A DNA stretch of 64,000 nucleotides from Syngnathus acus (lineage: Eukaryota; Chordata; Actinopteri; Syngnathiformes; Syngnathidae), in contig NC_051087.1 in the NCBI RefSeq assembly GCF_901709675.1, positions 10,320,884 to 10,384,883 of the forward strand, given 5' to 3'. Position numbers and translations under genes: made by a program. Shown one piece after another: positions 35,150 to 47,300 of this stretch. Position 1 is the stretch's first letter, and every line of letters starts with the position of its first letter. Under the pieces are notes generated by a model that saw only the letters and a list, made by a program, of their open reading frames with translations, ran no database searches and was not told the origin of the DNA.

Positions 35150-37199
35150 ACGTAAGGAAATTAACTAGGTGGTGGTGAGCGAACGTATTTTTCTCACGAT
35201 AATCCAATCACAATTTCCCAAAGTGTAGACGTGTCTACGATTTTTAATCTCTATACCACATGACCGATGTATAAACTGTTTACTTGACTCGAACTGTTGC
35301 AGTGATTTTTGAACCATGACGAGGTTTCGTCAACTTGACCCAGTGACAGTTATTTCTATGGACACGGCCAAAGAAGCAGAGTAACATGAGTGGGCCTATC
35401 ACTCTTATCACTTCACTGATAATGGCCGTCGTATAAAAGATGACCTGGTGAACTCCTCAAATGCCAAAGTGGCCCAATTAGCCACTATGCATTTCATACA
35501 ATTTGCAAAGGGCAAATGTTCCCAAGCTGTAATTATGTATTCACATTGCCCACCTTGAGTGACCTTCCAACCAGTCTTGACGTCCATCTGTTGTAGAAGT
35601 AGCCATGACAGCGCTGAGAAAAAAAAGAAGAAGTAGTGGTCTGGTCTATCATTGTGTCTGTAATTGGTCAAGTAGCGCTTGTTACCTGCTATACATAGAA
35701 AATGTCACAGTGGGTGATGAACATGGTGATAGATTGGATGCCGTTTCTCATTTTATTATTGCTACAGTGAAGTAAATGTCATCTTACTGCCAAAACCATT
35801 TTTCTATGTGTTTTCGATGTAAAGCTGCTCCTCCTGTGCTGTCACAATGTTAATCTTTCTATCCGTCCGCATGCACACAATAAATGTACAAGACAAGCGT
35901 AGATTAGGTTCTGCTCTACAACAAATAACTTTTTGTTTTGCTGAGCTCTGGACACTGACATGGTCATTTGACTTAAGATGAGAGGCTTTACATGGTTTAG
36001 TTTTACATTATTCTAATGCACAATGTACAGAACTGTGGATTTAAATTTCTGGAAAGTCAGGAGTGAATGCTTTTAATTGAAATGGTGCAGTTGACAAATT
36101 TGAACTGAAACAGTTTGAAGTTTGAATCTCTGCTATTGTCATCCCAATGTGTCATGAACTCTCAGTGCTTCTTTGAGTTAACATAAAGTCAACTGAAGAC
36201 TTGAATTAAGGATAGAAAATGGATCGTTAGAAATGAATCTCCTAATTAAACAATGTGTTACAGTTTCTGTCGTCACTGAGGTCCAGCTGACTTCAGTGCA
36301 TACTGCTGCGAGGTTGGCCCTCCCTAATGTCTCCATTGCCTGCACCTGACCCCAGGAGCCAGCGGTGGCCAAATTTAGTTTGGAAACCTGCCACCATTGG
36401 AGAGTCGACAGACCCATTAATCAGCAGGAGTCCCCCACCCCCCATCCCCAACCTATGGTGCAGGTCAGAGAAGGAGCAACACACACACACACTGCCCAAA
36501 ACAAATGATGGCTGGAACTTGAAAATAACTCTGACAGCGTTGTCCGCTCTTCCTTCGACACCGCATCTCCTAAATCCTCCATCACCTGCTTTCCACGGGC
36601 TTGCACCTGGCCATGGCTTTCCATCACTCTCTGTCTGGTCCTAGTTTGCTTCTCTCTGTCTGCGCCAGGTTGTCTGTCAGCCTGGGGCCTCTGGTCGTGG
36701 GGGTTATTTACACACCTCTAGCCTTGGCTCATGCTCTCTCCAGGCATTAAGTGCAGAGTTAAAACACACAAAGAGGCAGACACTCACACTGACCTAGATG
36801 ACCTAAACATTAATGTTAATTTTGATGGATTGATCTGTTAGAGTGGGAGCATCTTGGAAGATCTGATGAATGCGTACTGGTGGAAAAAAAATACTACATA
36901 GTGAGAGGCCAAATTGAATTTGACATTTACTATCATGTCTTGGATGAACTCGTAATGCTCTCGCATCTGGGAAGATGTGCAGCAGACAGCTAAGAAGTCT
37001 ATCTTTGTCTTCTGATGTTTTTTTTTTTTCTTCCCACCCCTTTCCGACTTCTGGTTTTGGATGGAAACTGCAAATGTCTGTAACAGTTAATTGACTTGCA
37101 ATCAGTGTTTACTATCTTGCAATTATTACTCCAAGAAGAGATCAGAGGATGTGACACCAGCAGAAGGCATCTCATGGGCAATATCCCTGAGGTGAGGAA

Positions 37200-37510
37200 A
37201 GATGCCAGCGAGTAACCAGAGAGAATCTATCTGATAACCAACCGCTCTGCATTTATATGCAGTGTCACTGGTACACTTATCCTTTCTAATATGAAACTCT
37301 GCTGGGAGATGAATGGTGGAATTGAGCTAGATTAATGAAGGTTACCAAAGTCCCAAATGTTTCTGCGGTAATTAGAGGCATTTGTTTATCAGGCAAACAA
37401 GTCACATCAAGAGCAAAGCTTTCATTATAATTTTTCATCATCTTAATAATTCAAGTGTAGCTGCTTCATTTTGTTCCCAATTTATCTTGCTAATGTTTTG
37501 AATACATCTG
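37200..37510. other. Candidate conserved noncoding block
   Basis: Non-repetitive sequence with many AT-rich homeodomain-like cores (TAATTA/ATTAAT type) between more balanced parts, for example 'gcggtaattagaggc'. No frame of note. Flagged only on texture. Confidence 0.2.
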
Positions 37511-39169
37511 CGTAATTTTAACATTGATTACTGGAACAGTTTGTAACAGACGCCTTTAATTCCGCTTTGGTTACGCAAAATGTTGATGTTGTTTCTGGGT
37601 ATGTCGTAAGAGTACAACAAATCATAGGGTCAAAGTTCATTGAGCAATTATCATGCACCATTTTAGTCTGCCTGAATATTTCATTTATTTTTATTTTGTT
37701 TTTTTTTTTCCATTTCATTTTGGCATTCAGGAGAAACTCATCAACTTTTAAAGAAGCCCGGCCACTTGAAGCAGCACAATGTTAAATGTCCTCTGGACTG
37801 ATGATATCACATTAATGAGGGGTTTGCAGGAAATAGCTTCTCTCACCCAACAGAGTTCACAAAAAGTTAATAGATGACATATTATGCTCATTTTCCACTA
37901 CCTTATCTTTATAAGAGACTTCTCCAACAGGGAAGAAGGAGAGAAAAACGATATATTAACTGTAAAATCCCATCCAGCAAGAAATCAGTGGTTAATAAAC
38001 TCAAAGATGTTGCAGCATTAAACAGAGCACATGTCCTGTCCTCCATCATTTATAAAAGCGGTTGTGGCGACTTGAATTTAACAACACAATATTTGTAGCT
38101 ACAACGAGTAAAGCAAATAACAGTTCTGAAATTTCATACATGCATGACCACTGAATCTCTTTCTCCCTCAATAATCTCAGAACCAGCCTGGAGTTATATG
38201 TTGTTAACACGACCCGTCTTTCTTTCAGTCCGATGCATATTGACTGCTTCTGTAAAATAAAACATGTCCAATAAAAATATTGCATAATTCACAGTTTATT
38301 TAAATTTGTAGCCCATCTTAATATGAAGCAAATTTTTTTTTAGGAAATATGACAGCAAAATGTCACAGCTGCTCTCCTCAGAAGTTGTTTTTTTGGACTG
38401 CATTGTTAACTTGTTTTGCATGTTTATGGATTCCCAAATGCCTCATAAGAAACGTTGTGTGAGATGCTTGCTACAGTAAAATAAGGCCATGGGAGATAGT
38501 GGAAAGATTGTTTGGAATTTTAATGATGACCACAGAGGCTTAAGCATTTCGTACAATCCAAACAGCACAGGTGTAAATTGAATGCACATATTCAACAAAA
38601 GCTAGGAATGCTTTTACAAATATCAATGAAAGAATTTTTCAAGGCCAAGTATTTCAAACTGTAGGTATTCAACAAAGAGCATGATGATGGACGAATCTTA
38701 AATAACTAAGGACAATGGTGATCGAGCTGTGCCAAGTAGATTGCCACTGGCCCTGAAGGTTCGGAAATATTGATTTTTTTTTGTTTTGTGTTATTTGTTG
38801 GATGAGTCTAGCGTATGCCAGGAGAACTTGTCTTGCATGCTTTGCCAACTGTTTGATGCAAGGGGAATAAAAATGACTCCTGGTATTTTCTCACCTTGAT
38901 GCTTTGAACAATGATATAAGTCAACTTCACCTTTGACTTTAATGACCATCTATCATCATTGGACCATTTGCTGTATGTTGCATTTAAGTGTTAGCTGGAC
39001 AGTACGTGCCCACAAGTTGTCTTGCCCCACTTCCCTTAATCCGAAATCAATTCCAATTGGAGGTCAGTCTACACTACAATATAAATATTTCATCTCGGAC
39101 TCACGTCAAGGGGCTTTTAAAGATGTGTGCTGGACCATGCTCCCCTCTTGCTGCCCTCTGAAAGTGACA

Positions 39170-39770
39170 GGGCTTGCGTTTTAGCCCACTTAAGGGCCAG
39201 GTTAAATCAATTAAAATCTATTATTCATATGGCAGTGCAGTGACCTCACTGAAAGCTCCTATAATTTCAGATTTGAAAAGAGAACAGGCCTTGGCAGTGA
39301 ACTTTGGCTTCTCCGGTTTTCAAGCGAATACAGGAAACAAGTGACCTTATTTTAAAGCTGAAGCCTTGGAAATAAGATTGGCGCTCGTAACATAATGTTC
39401 CAAGATAGGGTCTGAGTCACAGGCCTGGGCAAACCATGAATGCGGGATTGTATTAAAATGGCTCTGATAATTTGGACCTTGTGTGCATGTGCACCAGTGG
39501 CCCCGTGCATATTTTGAAGAAAATTGGCAGCACATTTTGGATTGCAGATAAATACAGCCGCGCTTTTAGTGGGGCATATCATCTTTGCATCCGAGCTTAA
39601 AATCACCTTCACGAGATCACTCTGAAAGGACGAATCTGCTCTCGTGCAAAGTGCAACTATTCTCATTGTGAGGAAGAAATTCAGTTGGATGAGACTGACC
39701 GTCCATGGCAGACTGCTATTTAGTCTGATAATAAGTAAAGAGGAGTCCAAAGGAGAGAAGTCATTAAGAC
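39170..39770. other. Candidate conserved noncoding block with long open antisense frame
   Basis: About 600 bases of complex sequence lacking repeats. The minus strand is open for 132 codons (39352-39750), longer than most chance frames here, but the translation shows no domain or repeated structure. 'gcatatttt' and 'tattcatatgg' look like POU-type sites. I favour a conserved noncoding element over a gene. A conservation or codon-substitution test would settle it. Confidence 0.25.
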
Positions 39771-41520
39771 CTGCTCACATGTAATCATCCCATTGCCATT
39801 CCCATCTCTTGATCTGTATTTTATTCTGAACATCTGCACTCAGTCCCCTTTTCATTTGAAAGGACAGAATCTGCTCGCACGAAGAAAGAAAATGGAGGGC
39901 TTCGAAACGATGATTTGTTACATTAGTGAACTGTACTTTTAAGAAAATGGCACATTAAATGAGGATTGCAAAAAATTTGTTTTGGATGAAAAGAAAACTA
40001 CGGTGACGAATGAGAACTGAAGAGAGGGAAAGTTAAAGGGATGGACAGATTTCCAAGGAATCATTTCTATTCTTTTGTCTTTTATTATGGATTGTCCTTT
40101 TCCCCATGATTCCACGAGGTATCAACTTGTGCATGCAAAACTATGATTCAGCTTCAGTTTTTTTAAGAATAATGTGACACAAATCTGGGTTAAATCAATG
40201 GATGAAAAGAGGAGTCCCCCATTTTCTTCAGCTAAAAACTCATTACTGATTACAGCGATGTGTTTGTGTCGAGAGACCTGAACACGTTGACACATCTTGT
40301 AACACATCTCTTTACACGCAGGTGTGTTTTAGTCTCGCACGACCAATGGTTGATGACTACTTTTCGAGTTGTGTAGCGCATTAACCAGTCACACGATCCC
40401 AACCTCTTCATACTCTCGAGCCTCAGCTGGTGTCGTTCTTATGGGAGCAGAGTAGCCATTTACACCAACATACACAATGTTCGTGGACACCACCGTCATA
40501 TGGCTCGAGGGCAATCAAGGAATGTCAAAGATGGTTTCAACGCCTTTGTATCTGGCCTCTTTTGCCAACACTGTACGCCGGTGCTTCTATGTGATTCCAG
40601 ACTGTGATGGCCTAGAAACGCGCTGCGAGTGACTAAAATATAATAAGGCCACCCACCCTACGGGTAGAATCAAATGGTGATAAAACGCGGATGGCTTTGA
40701 AGTCCGAGTTTGTCTTTCAAATTGCTAGAAAAAGATAAAATATCACTTCTCTGAAGGAGAATTTAGAAAAGTATCAGATTCACAGCCTTATTTATTTGCA
40801 GCCTAAAACTATTCGACTTAAAAGGTACTATCCACTTACTCCAGTAGAGTGAGCATGTTGTTTCTATCTAATTGACACTAAGCTCATGGCTATTACCATG
40901 TCAACACTGGATTACTGCTGCCTTTGAGCTTGTGGAGTGGTCGACTTGGCCCACATTCAGGCCTTGTTTTCCTTTCCACTCTTGTCCTCCGCTGCTTGCA
41001 CACTTCTGGTCAGGCGAGCTCATGTGCGCTCCTATAAAGACACACACAGTTGAAACACATGGAAACGCTCTTTGTCTCACATTTCTGTCTTTCCACCCCA
41101 TCTTTTTCCCCTCATCTCCCTTACACAAACCATGTTCCAGCAACGGACGATAATTCCAAGGCCAATTTCACCATCACTGTAAAGTCCCCCCTTTTACAGG
41201 ATCCCCTTGGTTCAGAGACGAGTGATTGGACAGTCAGAAGCTGGATATGTTGGTGACTGGCCAAAACATGGCCTCTGGTGAACAGAGACAGTAATTAGCA
41301 CACGGCAACCATTAACAAACACAGATTAGAGCCGAACCAGGGTGGCGTGCTGCCATCACTGTGGCGTATGTGTGTGTGTGAAAATAGATATTCACTAGTG
41401 AACTTCATTGAAGCGCTTTGTATTTTTTTGCTGCTTTTTCACTTTAACAGAGGTAAAAGTTATGTATTTATCTGTTTTGTACTGAAAGCCTTATGAATGG
41501 GTGTGTCAGGGGCCAGGGAA

Positions 41521-41641
41521 AAATATATAATATAATTATATATATATATGTATGATATATACTATATATATATGTTGTGGTGTTTCTAATGTACTGAAGC
41601 TCCATCTGCCTGGAGCGCAAAACAGTTTGAGCACCCCTTTG
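41521..41641. repeat. AT-rich tract followed by hAT-terminus-like string
   Basis: Bases 41521-41575 are TA-rich and nearly palindromic. At 41623-41640 'agtttgagcacccctttg' resembles the right end of fish hAT elements ('gtttgagcacccctg'). A possible left end 'caggggccaggg' lies near 41508. Too weak to call an element firmly. Confidence 0.35.
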
Positions 41642-41999
41642 TTGTGGGTGTATATTATTGTAAACTGGGCAAAAAGCCTATAAAATGTGACTTCCCCTCT
41701 TTATTTATTCACACAGTATACCGTATGTCTTTGTGCTTGTGCGTTTATGTTCAGCCTCATTTCCTCAGTGCCTGCTGGTCACTTTTGGCATTTGGTGAAA
41801 AAGATGCTTTTCATTCCCCAAGGCTCGTTCACTTCCAGCACTGTGTGAGATGGGGCTGTGATATGTGGAAATTATTTTTTAACCGCTATAAATCGCTGAT
41901 TCCCTCCCTCTTTTTTTCTCTCTCTCCCTCTTCCTCCCTCCATATTCCTCCCCCATAGCTGGTGAATCTGCCCTGCTGTGTGCGCTTAATGAAAGATAA

Positions 42000-42250
42000 G
42001 AAGGGGCCTCCACCACTGACACTGAGCCACGGACCCTCAGAGGACCGCGCTAATCTGCTTGGCTCCTAATGGAGGCCACTTTGTGTCTGCCGAGGATCAT
42101 TTCATATCAAACAAATTGTGTCCTGTGAAACCCATTACATTTTGGGCCCTTTAGAGATGCTTCACCCTTAGCTGACACATAGAGGACATTCTCAGCCTGA
42201 CTTCTGATGCAGTAAACATTCCCAAAGATGTTCCTCTATGGAGCAGCCCT
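42000..42250. other. Candidate conserved noncoding block
   Basis: GC-balanced complex sequence with no repeats, following a CT-rich tract at 41895-41950. It includes 'ggctcctaatggaggccac' and 'catttcatatcaaac'. Flagged on texture only. Confidence 0.2.
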
Positions 42251-43313
42251 TTGCCAGTTCAAAGCGAGGCTTTGCGCATGGTTAAAACCTGTTCAAGCTT
42301 ACATTAGATAGAAAAAAAGAGTTCTTGCAATGAAATGAGGACACGTGAATAAAAGAGACCAGAGTGGGATGTTAAGTGACTGACAAAGGGTTAATAATGT
42401 TTCATCGTTGTCATCTTAAATGTATTCAGATGACTTTTCTCTGCGTGGATTGCAGTCGCATGTGTCCGAAAGACTGGAAACTTTTTCGAAGAAAACCATA
42501 CCCACATGTTATCATTGTTGTATTTACTGGATGCAACAAAAAGCCACAGCTGGGGTCACAAATTTTGCAACACGGCCACACCATATGCCTCTAAAAAATC
42601 AGATGTTACTTGCTGGAGTAGGAAAAGTGGACTGAAATAGCCGCGGCGAGTCAGATTTGAAAACACTATCACAGACAACATGTTCCTAATACATCTCCAG
42701 TCACCCTGCAAAACACAACTGTCACGGTAAGCGGCAGGCGCAGCAGCGAAACATGTTGAGTAAATTTCTATTTGTATTGACAATAGTGTAATCTGCTGGG
42801 ACAGTGTCACCCCTTGTGCAGGTCATCACTCTTAATGTTTATGTTATGTGTCTGTTCGCTGTGTGTATTAATGTGTATGTGTTCCTGTGTGCGTTTCATC
42901 GCATGCTCGTGTGTCTACGTGTATGCCATCAGTTCTGCTGGAGGAAAAAAAAAAAAAAACAGGGAGGGTTTGGGAGTTGAAAATGATCTGGGGCCGATAC
43001 ATATGAAATAGGAGGGCTCATACATAAACATAGCACCAAGGCCCTGGGGCCAGGCAATCTACGAGGCAAATTGCTCACCAGTCAGCCATGGAGGCCGCAC
43101 TGTTTACTATGCATGAGGTCTTGTGACATGCTTTAAAGCCGCCCCTAAAACTGGATGACTGGGCTTGTGCTACTGAAAAGCAACTTTTCCCATTGCTATT
43201 ATACGATTTCCTATGAAATACTGTATACTGTATGCAGTGGGCAGAGCACAGACCGGCATATTAACTATATGGAGCTGTTGCACAATGCAATGTAGCTGAT
43301 ATGGTGTCGTTGA

Positions 43314-43349
43314 CAACAAACATTTTTGATGCAACAAACATTTTTGATG
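43314..43349. repeat. Perfect 18-bp tandem duplication
   Basis: Two identical copies of 'caacaaacatttttgatg' lie head to tail. This is a local slippage-type duplication with no evident function. Confidence 0.9.
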
Positions 43350-44049
43350 CAGCAAGTTACTCTCACAACTGTGCTGAGTACTGAATATTGTATTGGGTAT
43401 TGAAAAGGTTACTCAAACAAGCACATCACACTGGGTACCATGTTATAGATTTACCACTCATGCTAGTTTATGATGTTTGAGAAGGACATTTTTACTTTTT
43501 TCTAATTAGGGAAAAAAGTGTATTCAGACATGACTATAGCATAATAAAAATCATATATTTGTTAAACTTACAAATATACACTCTTTGGGGCTGTTATTTA
43601 CTGTAATTCAGCCCGAGTTTAAATGAACATAAAGAAGTCAACTGAACAACCATAACGGCGCATGAAGCAATGAGGACATTTAAACAAGCTACTGGACCAC
43701 AGCTGCACTTACCAGCCCGGAATCCCAGGGGGAGCACTCTTCAGTTCAATTTCAATCTGTGACCCCTAGGGCCCAAGTTCAAGTTCAAAGTCAGGCAACC
43801 ATGGTGCCATCAGCAGAGTTGCCCACCCACATGTCCCAGAGTTAACTATAGACCGACTCTAGATCAGGTCAGGACAAATTGAACAGGAGATCTATTAAAA
43901 AGTCCCTTTGTGTGCAAGTGTGTGTGCGTGCGTGTGTGTGTGTGGAGGAGGGGTGTGAAACAGGGATGACAGTCACATTGCAAACACCTTTGCTTCCCCT
44001 CTGTCTCTCTTTTTCTGTCCATCTGCATTTTCTCTCCCTCGCCCTCTCC

Positions 44050-44420
44050 CAGGCTATAATTATGCTAATAGTATGTATATAGCAGTGGCCCCAGAGGCTT
44101 GGGGCATATTGAAGGCTCCCAGGTCTTTCTCTCCTGTAACAGTATTAGGGTGCTATTGAAAAGCAGACGGCGGGTGAGAAGGGGGGCAGGATAGAGAGAT
44201 AGCACGTGGTGGCAAATGGGACATGACCACCGTGCTCTCTGTCACGCCGCCGCCCATTGTCTGGCCAAAGAAAAGGGCCTCCGTCACCAGCGGGACGATA
44301 ATAAAGAAGAAAGAATGGGCTGCGCATATTAAACAACACAACGGACCATGCAGACCAACCTGCATGGGTACGCTGACGGGAAAAACACGTGAAATGGGCC
44401 GATAGGGTGCTGGTTTAATG
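44050..44420. other. Candidate conserved noncoding block, GC-rich core
   Basis: An AT-rich start ('aattatgctaatagtatg') is followed by a GC-rich core near 44220-44310 containing a SOX-like 'cccattgt'. Both strands carry frames of 60 to 143 codons (44223-44405 plus; 44153-44584 minus), as expected for GC-rich sequence. No protein domain is recognised. Regulatory nature is inference. Confidence 0.25.
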
Positions 44421-45427
44421 GGAGAGGGAGGGACTGAGGGAGTGAAGCAGAGAGAAGGTTGCATCGTGTGGAAAAGGCACAAAGAGGGCGAGACAAACAC
44501 TGATAACTGTAAAGTACGTGTTTGTTTTTCTTTCAAGACACCTGCTAATGTCAAAGGCCGCAGTCGATGTAGGATAAAGGCCATTTTCCCACAAGCTGCT
44601 CATCATTGTTCTTCATCTAATTGTGTTTAAAATGAGCCAATTATGAAATCACATTTTAATTTCATTTCAAGAATAGATAGTTTGAAAACTTTATCACCAC
44701 CATGAGATTGTTTTTAACTGTCCAGGCAATAATTTCAATGCAATGTTTACAACTGTCAGGTTATCAAATAAAAATGTAAATGTCTGGTTCATTTCAAAGC
44801 GCTGTCTGACTGTGTGCATGGGTGGAGTTTTCATTCTGTTGGTATTTTCCTAGATTTTGCACAGGTAGAATTAGGTATCCAACTGAACTCATGTGCGCAA
44901 GTAAAAAAAAACAAAAACATAAAAATTATTATCACATCTGAATTTGTAGAGGTAAATATAAATGTCCGTAAAAAAACATTGTTAATAAATATTAAAAATG
45001 CGTGTACAACACCAGACACTCAAACTATCACAACCTAATTTTTATTCCCGTAAGGAACAAATACATTTTATATACAGTGAATTTCAGGGAGTCCTAACAA
45101 CAGCAATAGGGGAACAGTCAAATCACCACAGGGCCAATGAAATATTTTCTATGCCATCACCTGATCCGTTTTTTTTTTTTTATAGTCTTCTGATCCGCTC
45201 TTAAACGTGTCAGTAAAACCTTTTAGCTTTGGGGAATTCTCAAGACCATTTTGATGGCCACTGTCAGATAGGGACCATTAAGAACAACCACTAAGTCTGC
45301 TCGCCCTTTGCTTCTACTGTGATGCCAACTCAACTCACAGTCCCAAGTACAAGCGTTTTGCCAGTCTGCTAACCCGCCCCCAGCCATTGCCATTCCCCTC
45401 CGTGCCCTCCTCTGTCTTTGCCTGAGT

Positions 45428-45666
45428 ATGTTGAGAGGTGTCAACAGTGGAGGCATGGGTGTGGAAGGCTCGAGCATGGTTCACGGCTATCGCATGTGGC
45501 CCGCCAGCTATGCAGCGTGGCAACCATCTGTCCACATGTCACACAGTGAGTTGCTCTCTCACTTTCTCCCATGCTCACTCTCTCGCTTCCTGCCCTCTTT
45601 CCATTTTTCCCTCATCTTCTGCAAGAGGTTAGTACCCCATTAAAGGAGCAAAGAGGGAGGTGGTGA
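45428..45666 (+). CDS. Possible small spliced reading frame, unrecognised (two exons)
   Basis: I do not recognise this as a known gene. After a pyrimidine-rich stretch ending 'tctttgcctgag' (acceptor-like), an ATG at 45428 opens 39 codons. The frame includes Met-Gly-Val-Glu-Gly and 'VHGYRMWPASYAAWQPS', with G or C in many third positions. The segment ends at a strong donor-like GTGAGT (45546-45551). An acceptor after a long pyrimidine tract ('catcttctgcaag', ending 45625) would define an 80-bp intron, a size common in teleosts. Joining there keeps the frame for 13 more codons to a TGA at 45664-45666, with AATAAA at 45742-45747. The piece could be a small gene, terminal exons of a larger gene, or chance; all three frames are open in the first part. 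No domain or signal peptide is visible. Confidence 0.25.
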
Positions 45667-47265
45667 AAAGCAGCGACAACTCTTTGCTCTTTAGGAAACA
45701 AGCAGGCTGCACACTGTAACATTTTACACACAATGCAAGCTAATAAAATCTATTTACAAGGCTGTATCAAAAAGTCGATCAAGCATGATAATGCTCACGT
45801 GTGTTATTTTAAGAAAAAATATTTAGTAGTTGCTTATTGCGCAAACTCATACTGTTTTTGATTCAATTTTGTGTGTGTACATTTTTTTGTAAGACAAAAA
45901 GGCAGCACCATTCACAGACCAGCGAGTGGCAGTGTGTCACAGTTGCAGCAGACCACCTCCAAGCATCTACTGAGATTGCATATACAGTAAGTGTGTACAT
46001 CTCTAGGCCTGCCCAGCTGTAAAGGAAATAGATTTCTTTTTCAAATGTGCCCTTGAGTCTGAAGTGAATTTCCAAACATCCTTGTACTATACATGTTTGT
46101 GTTTGTTGAACTTAACATGTGTTTTAGAGGTATGTGTTGAATTGTCTTCGCCATATGGACAGCCACAAAGAAAGTAGTGGTAACAAACCAACTCTAATAT
46201 TGTCATCAACGATTCCACCAGTAGAGTTATGACCTTAAATACCTGGAAATGTTCAAAGATCGAGACTATTCATCCCATAAGTTCCTCTCTGAGCATTAAA
46301 CCTGCTGTGTTGTTCTTGGCAGTCCACAGACGGACCAGATCATCTCATGGACACTGATACTTTCCTCTGGGATCCATTCTCTTCTCAATTTGATGGAAGC
46401 CAAAAGGGGCCTTTGGCCAGAAAGGTCCCATTATGTTTTGGGGGTGAAAAACACTTCAGATCACCTCTGGGTTCAAGCAGGATGACATATGCCATGTTCA
46501 GCAATGAAAAATTCTAGGTTATACTTTTGAAGTAATTTTCTGCTGCCCCAAAACTTTGCAATGCATTTCCCTTTGGATTGGATACTAAACGTGTGGTCTA
46601 CATAAATTATCTCATTAGCTAGCAACCAAAATCTTTGCTTTCTTCAGCTCTAATGTGTACAGTGTGCCAAAATGATTCCTGAGTCCAGAGCCCACATTGC
46701 TCCCTGTCACATTCCCACCTCATGACCTCATGGCTGCATGTATGCATTAAACAGATGTGGGCTGGCTATGAGAGGCCTGAAACAGGATAGGGCAGCCTAT
46801 AGCCTTTAGGCTGGTCTTTTCTGGCCTCGGAGCCAGGGGCCTGAGAGTGCAGAGGGCAGGAAAAACAGGATAGATCTCTGTGCGTGTGCAGGGGGTGTTT
46901 ATGAAAGGGAAACGGCAAGAAAGAAAGACCCACCCCTTCCCATGTGCTACCCATAATGTTCAGGCAGGCTTCCATGTCAGCATGATGTGAGAACAGCGAG
47001 TCCATTTTATGCTGGTGCACAGCAGAAAAAAAAAAAAAAAGGATGCAACATGTTGGCCACTCAGTACAATTTATTACAAGTGATGGGCCTCTGCAGATTT
47101 TCTAAACCCATTCCAATGGTTCAGAGCATATTCTATTATCCTCAAGGCAGTCACCAAAATATCACAGTTGACTTGCATGATCTGACAATACACATTAAGC
47201 ATATTGTTTTTTTTTTTGCCAGATGTCAGTGGTGGTGCTACTGGGATTGTTGTCATTTTGTAACA

Positions 47266-47300
47266 TTTATTTATTTATTTGTTCGTTCGTTCATTCATTC
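47266..47300. repeat. Tetranucleotide repeat, TTTA to TTCG to TTCA
   Basis: A run of tetramers changes unit along its length (TTTA, then GTTC/TTCG, then TTCA), the usual pattern of a microsatellite accumulating substitutions. Confidence 0.85.

Larger units (their letters stand above)
35158..45426. other. Transposon-poor noncoding block (left part)
   Basis: About 10 kb with only short simple repeats, one weak hAT-terminus-like trace near 41623-41640, and long stretches of complex, GC-balanced sequence. No known gene is recognised. The sparsity of transposons, compared with 24-35 kb, is visible by eye. Such blocks in vertebrates often hold conserved enhancers, which is inference here. Candidate blocks are listed separately. 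Confidence 0.5.

Noticed and set aside
40477-40636. 49-codon plus-strand frame with coding-like look
   Set aside because: All three plus frames are open over much of this stretch and no splice signals or domain are visible.
44153-44584. 143-codon minus-strand frame
   Set aside because: GC-rich and low-complexity purine sequence explains the lack of stops; no domain.
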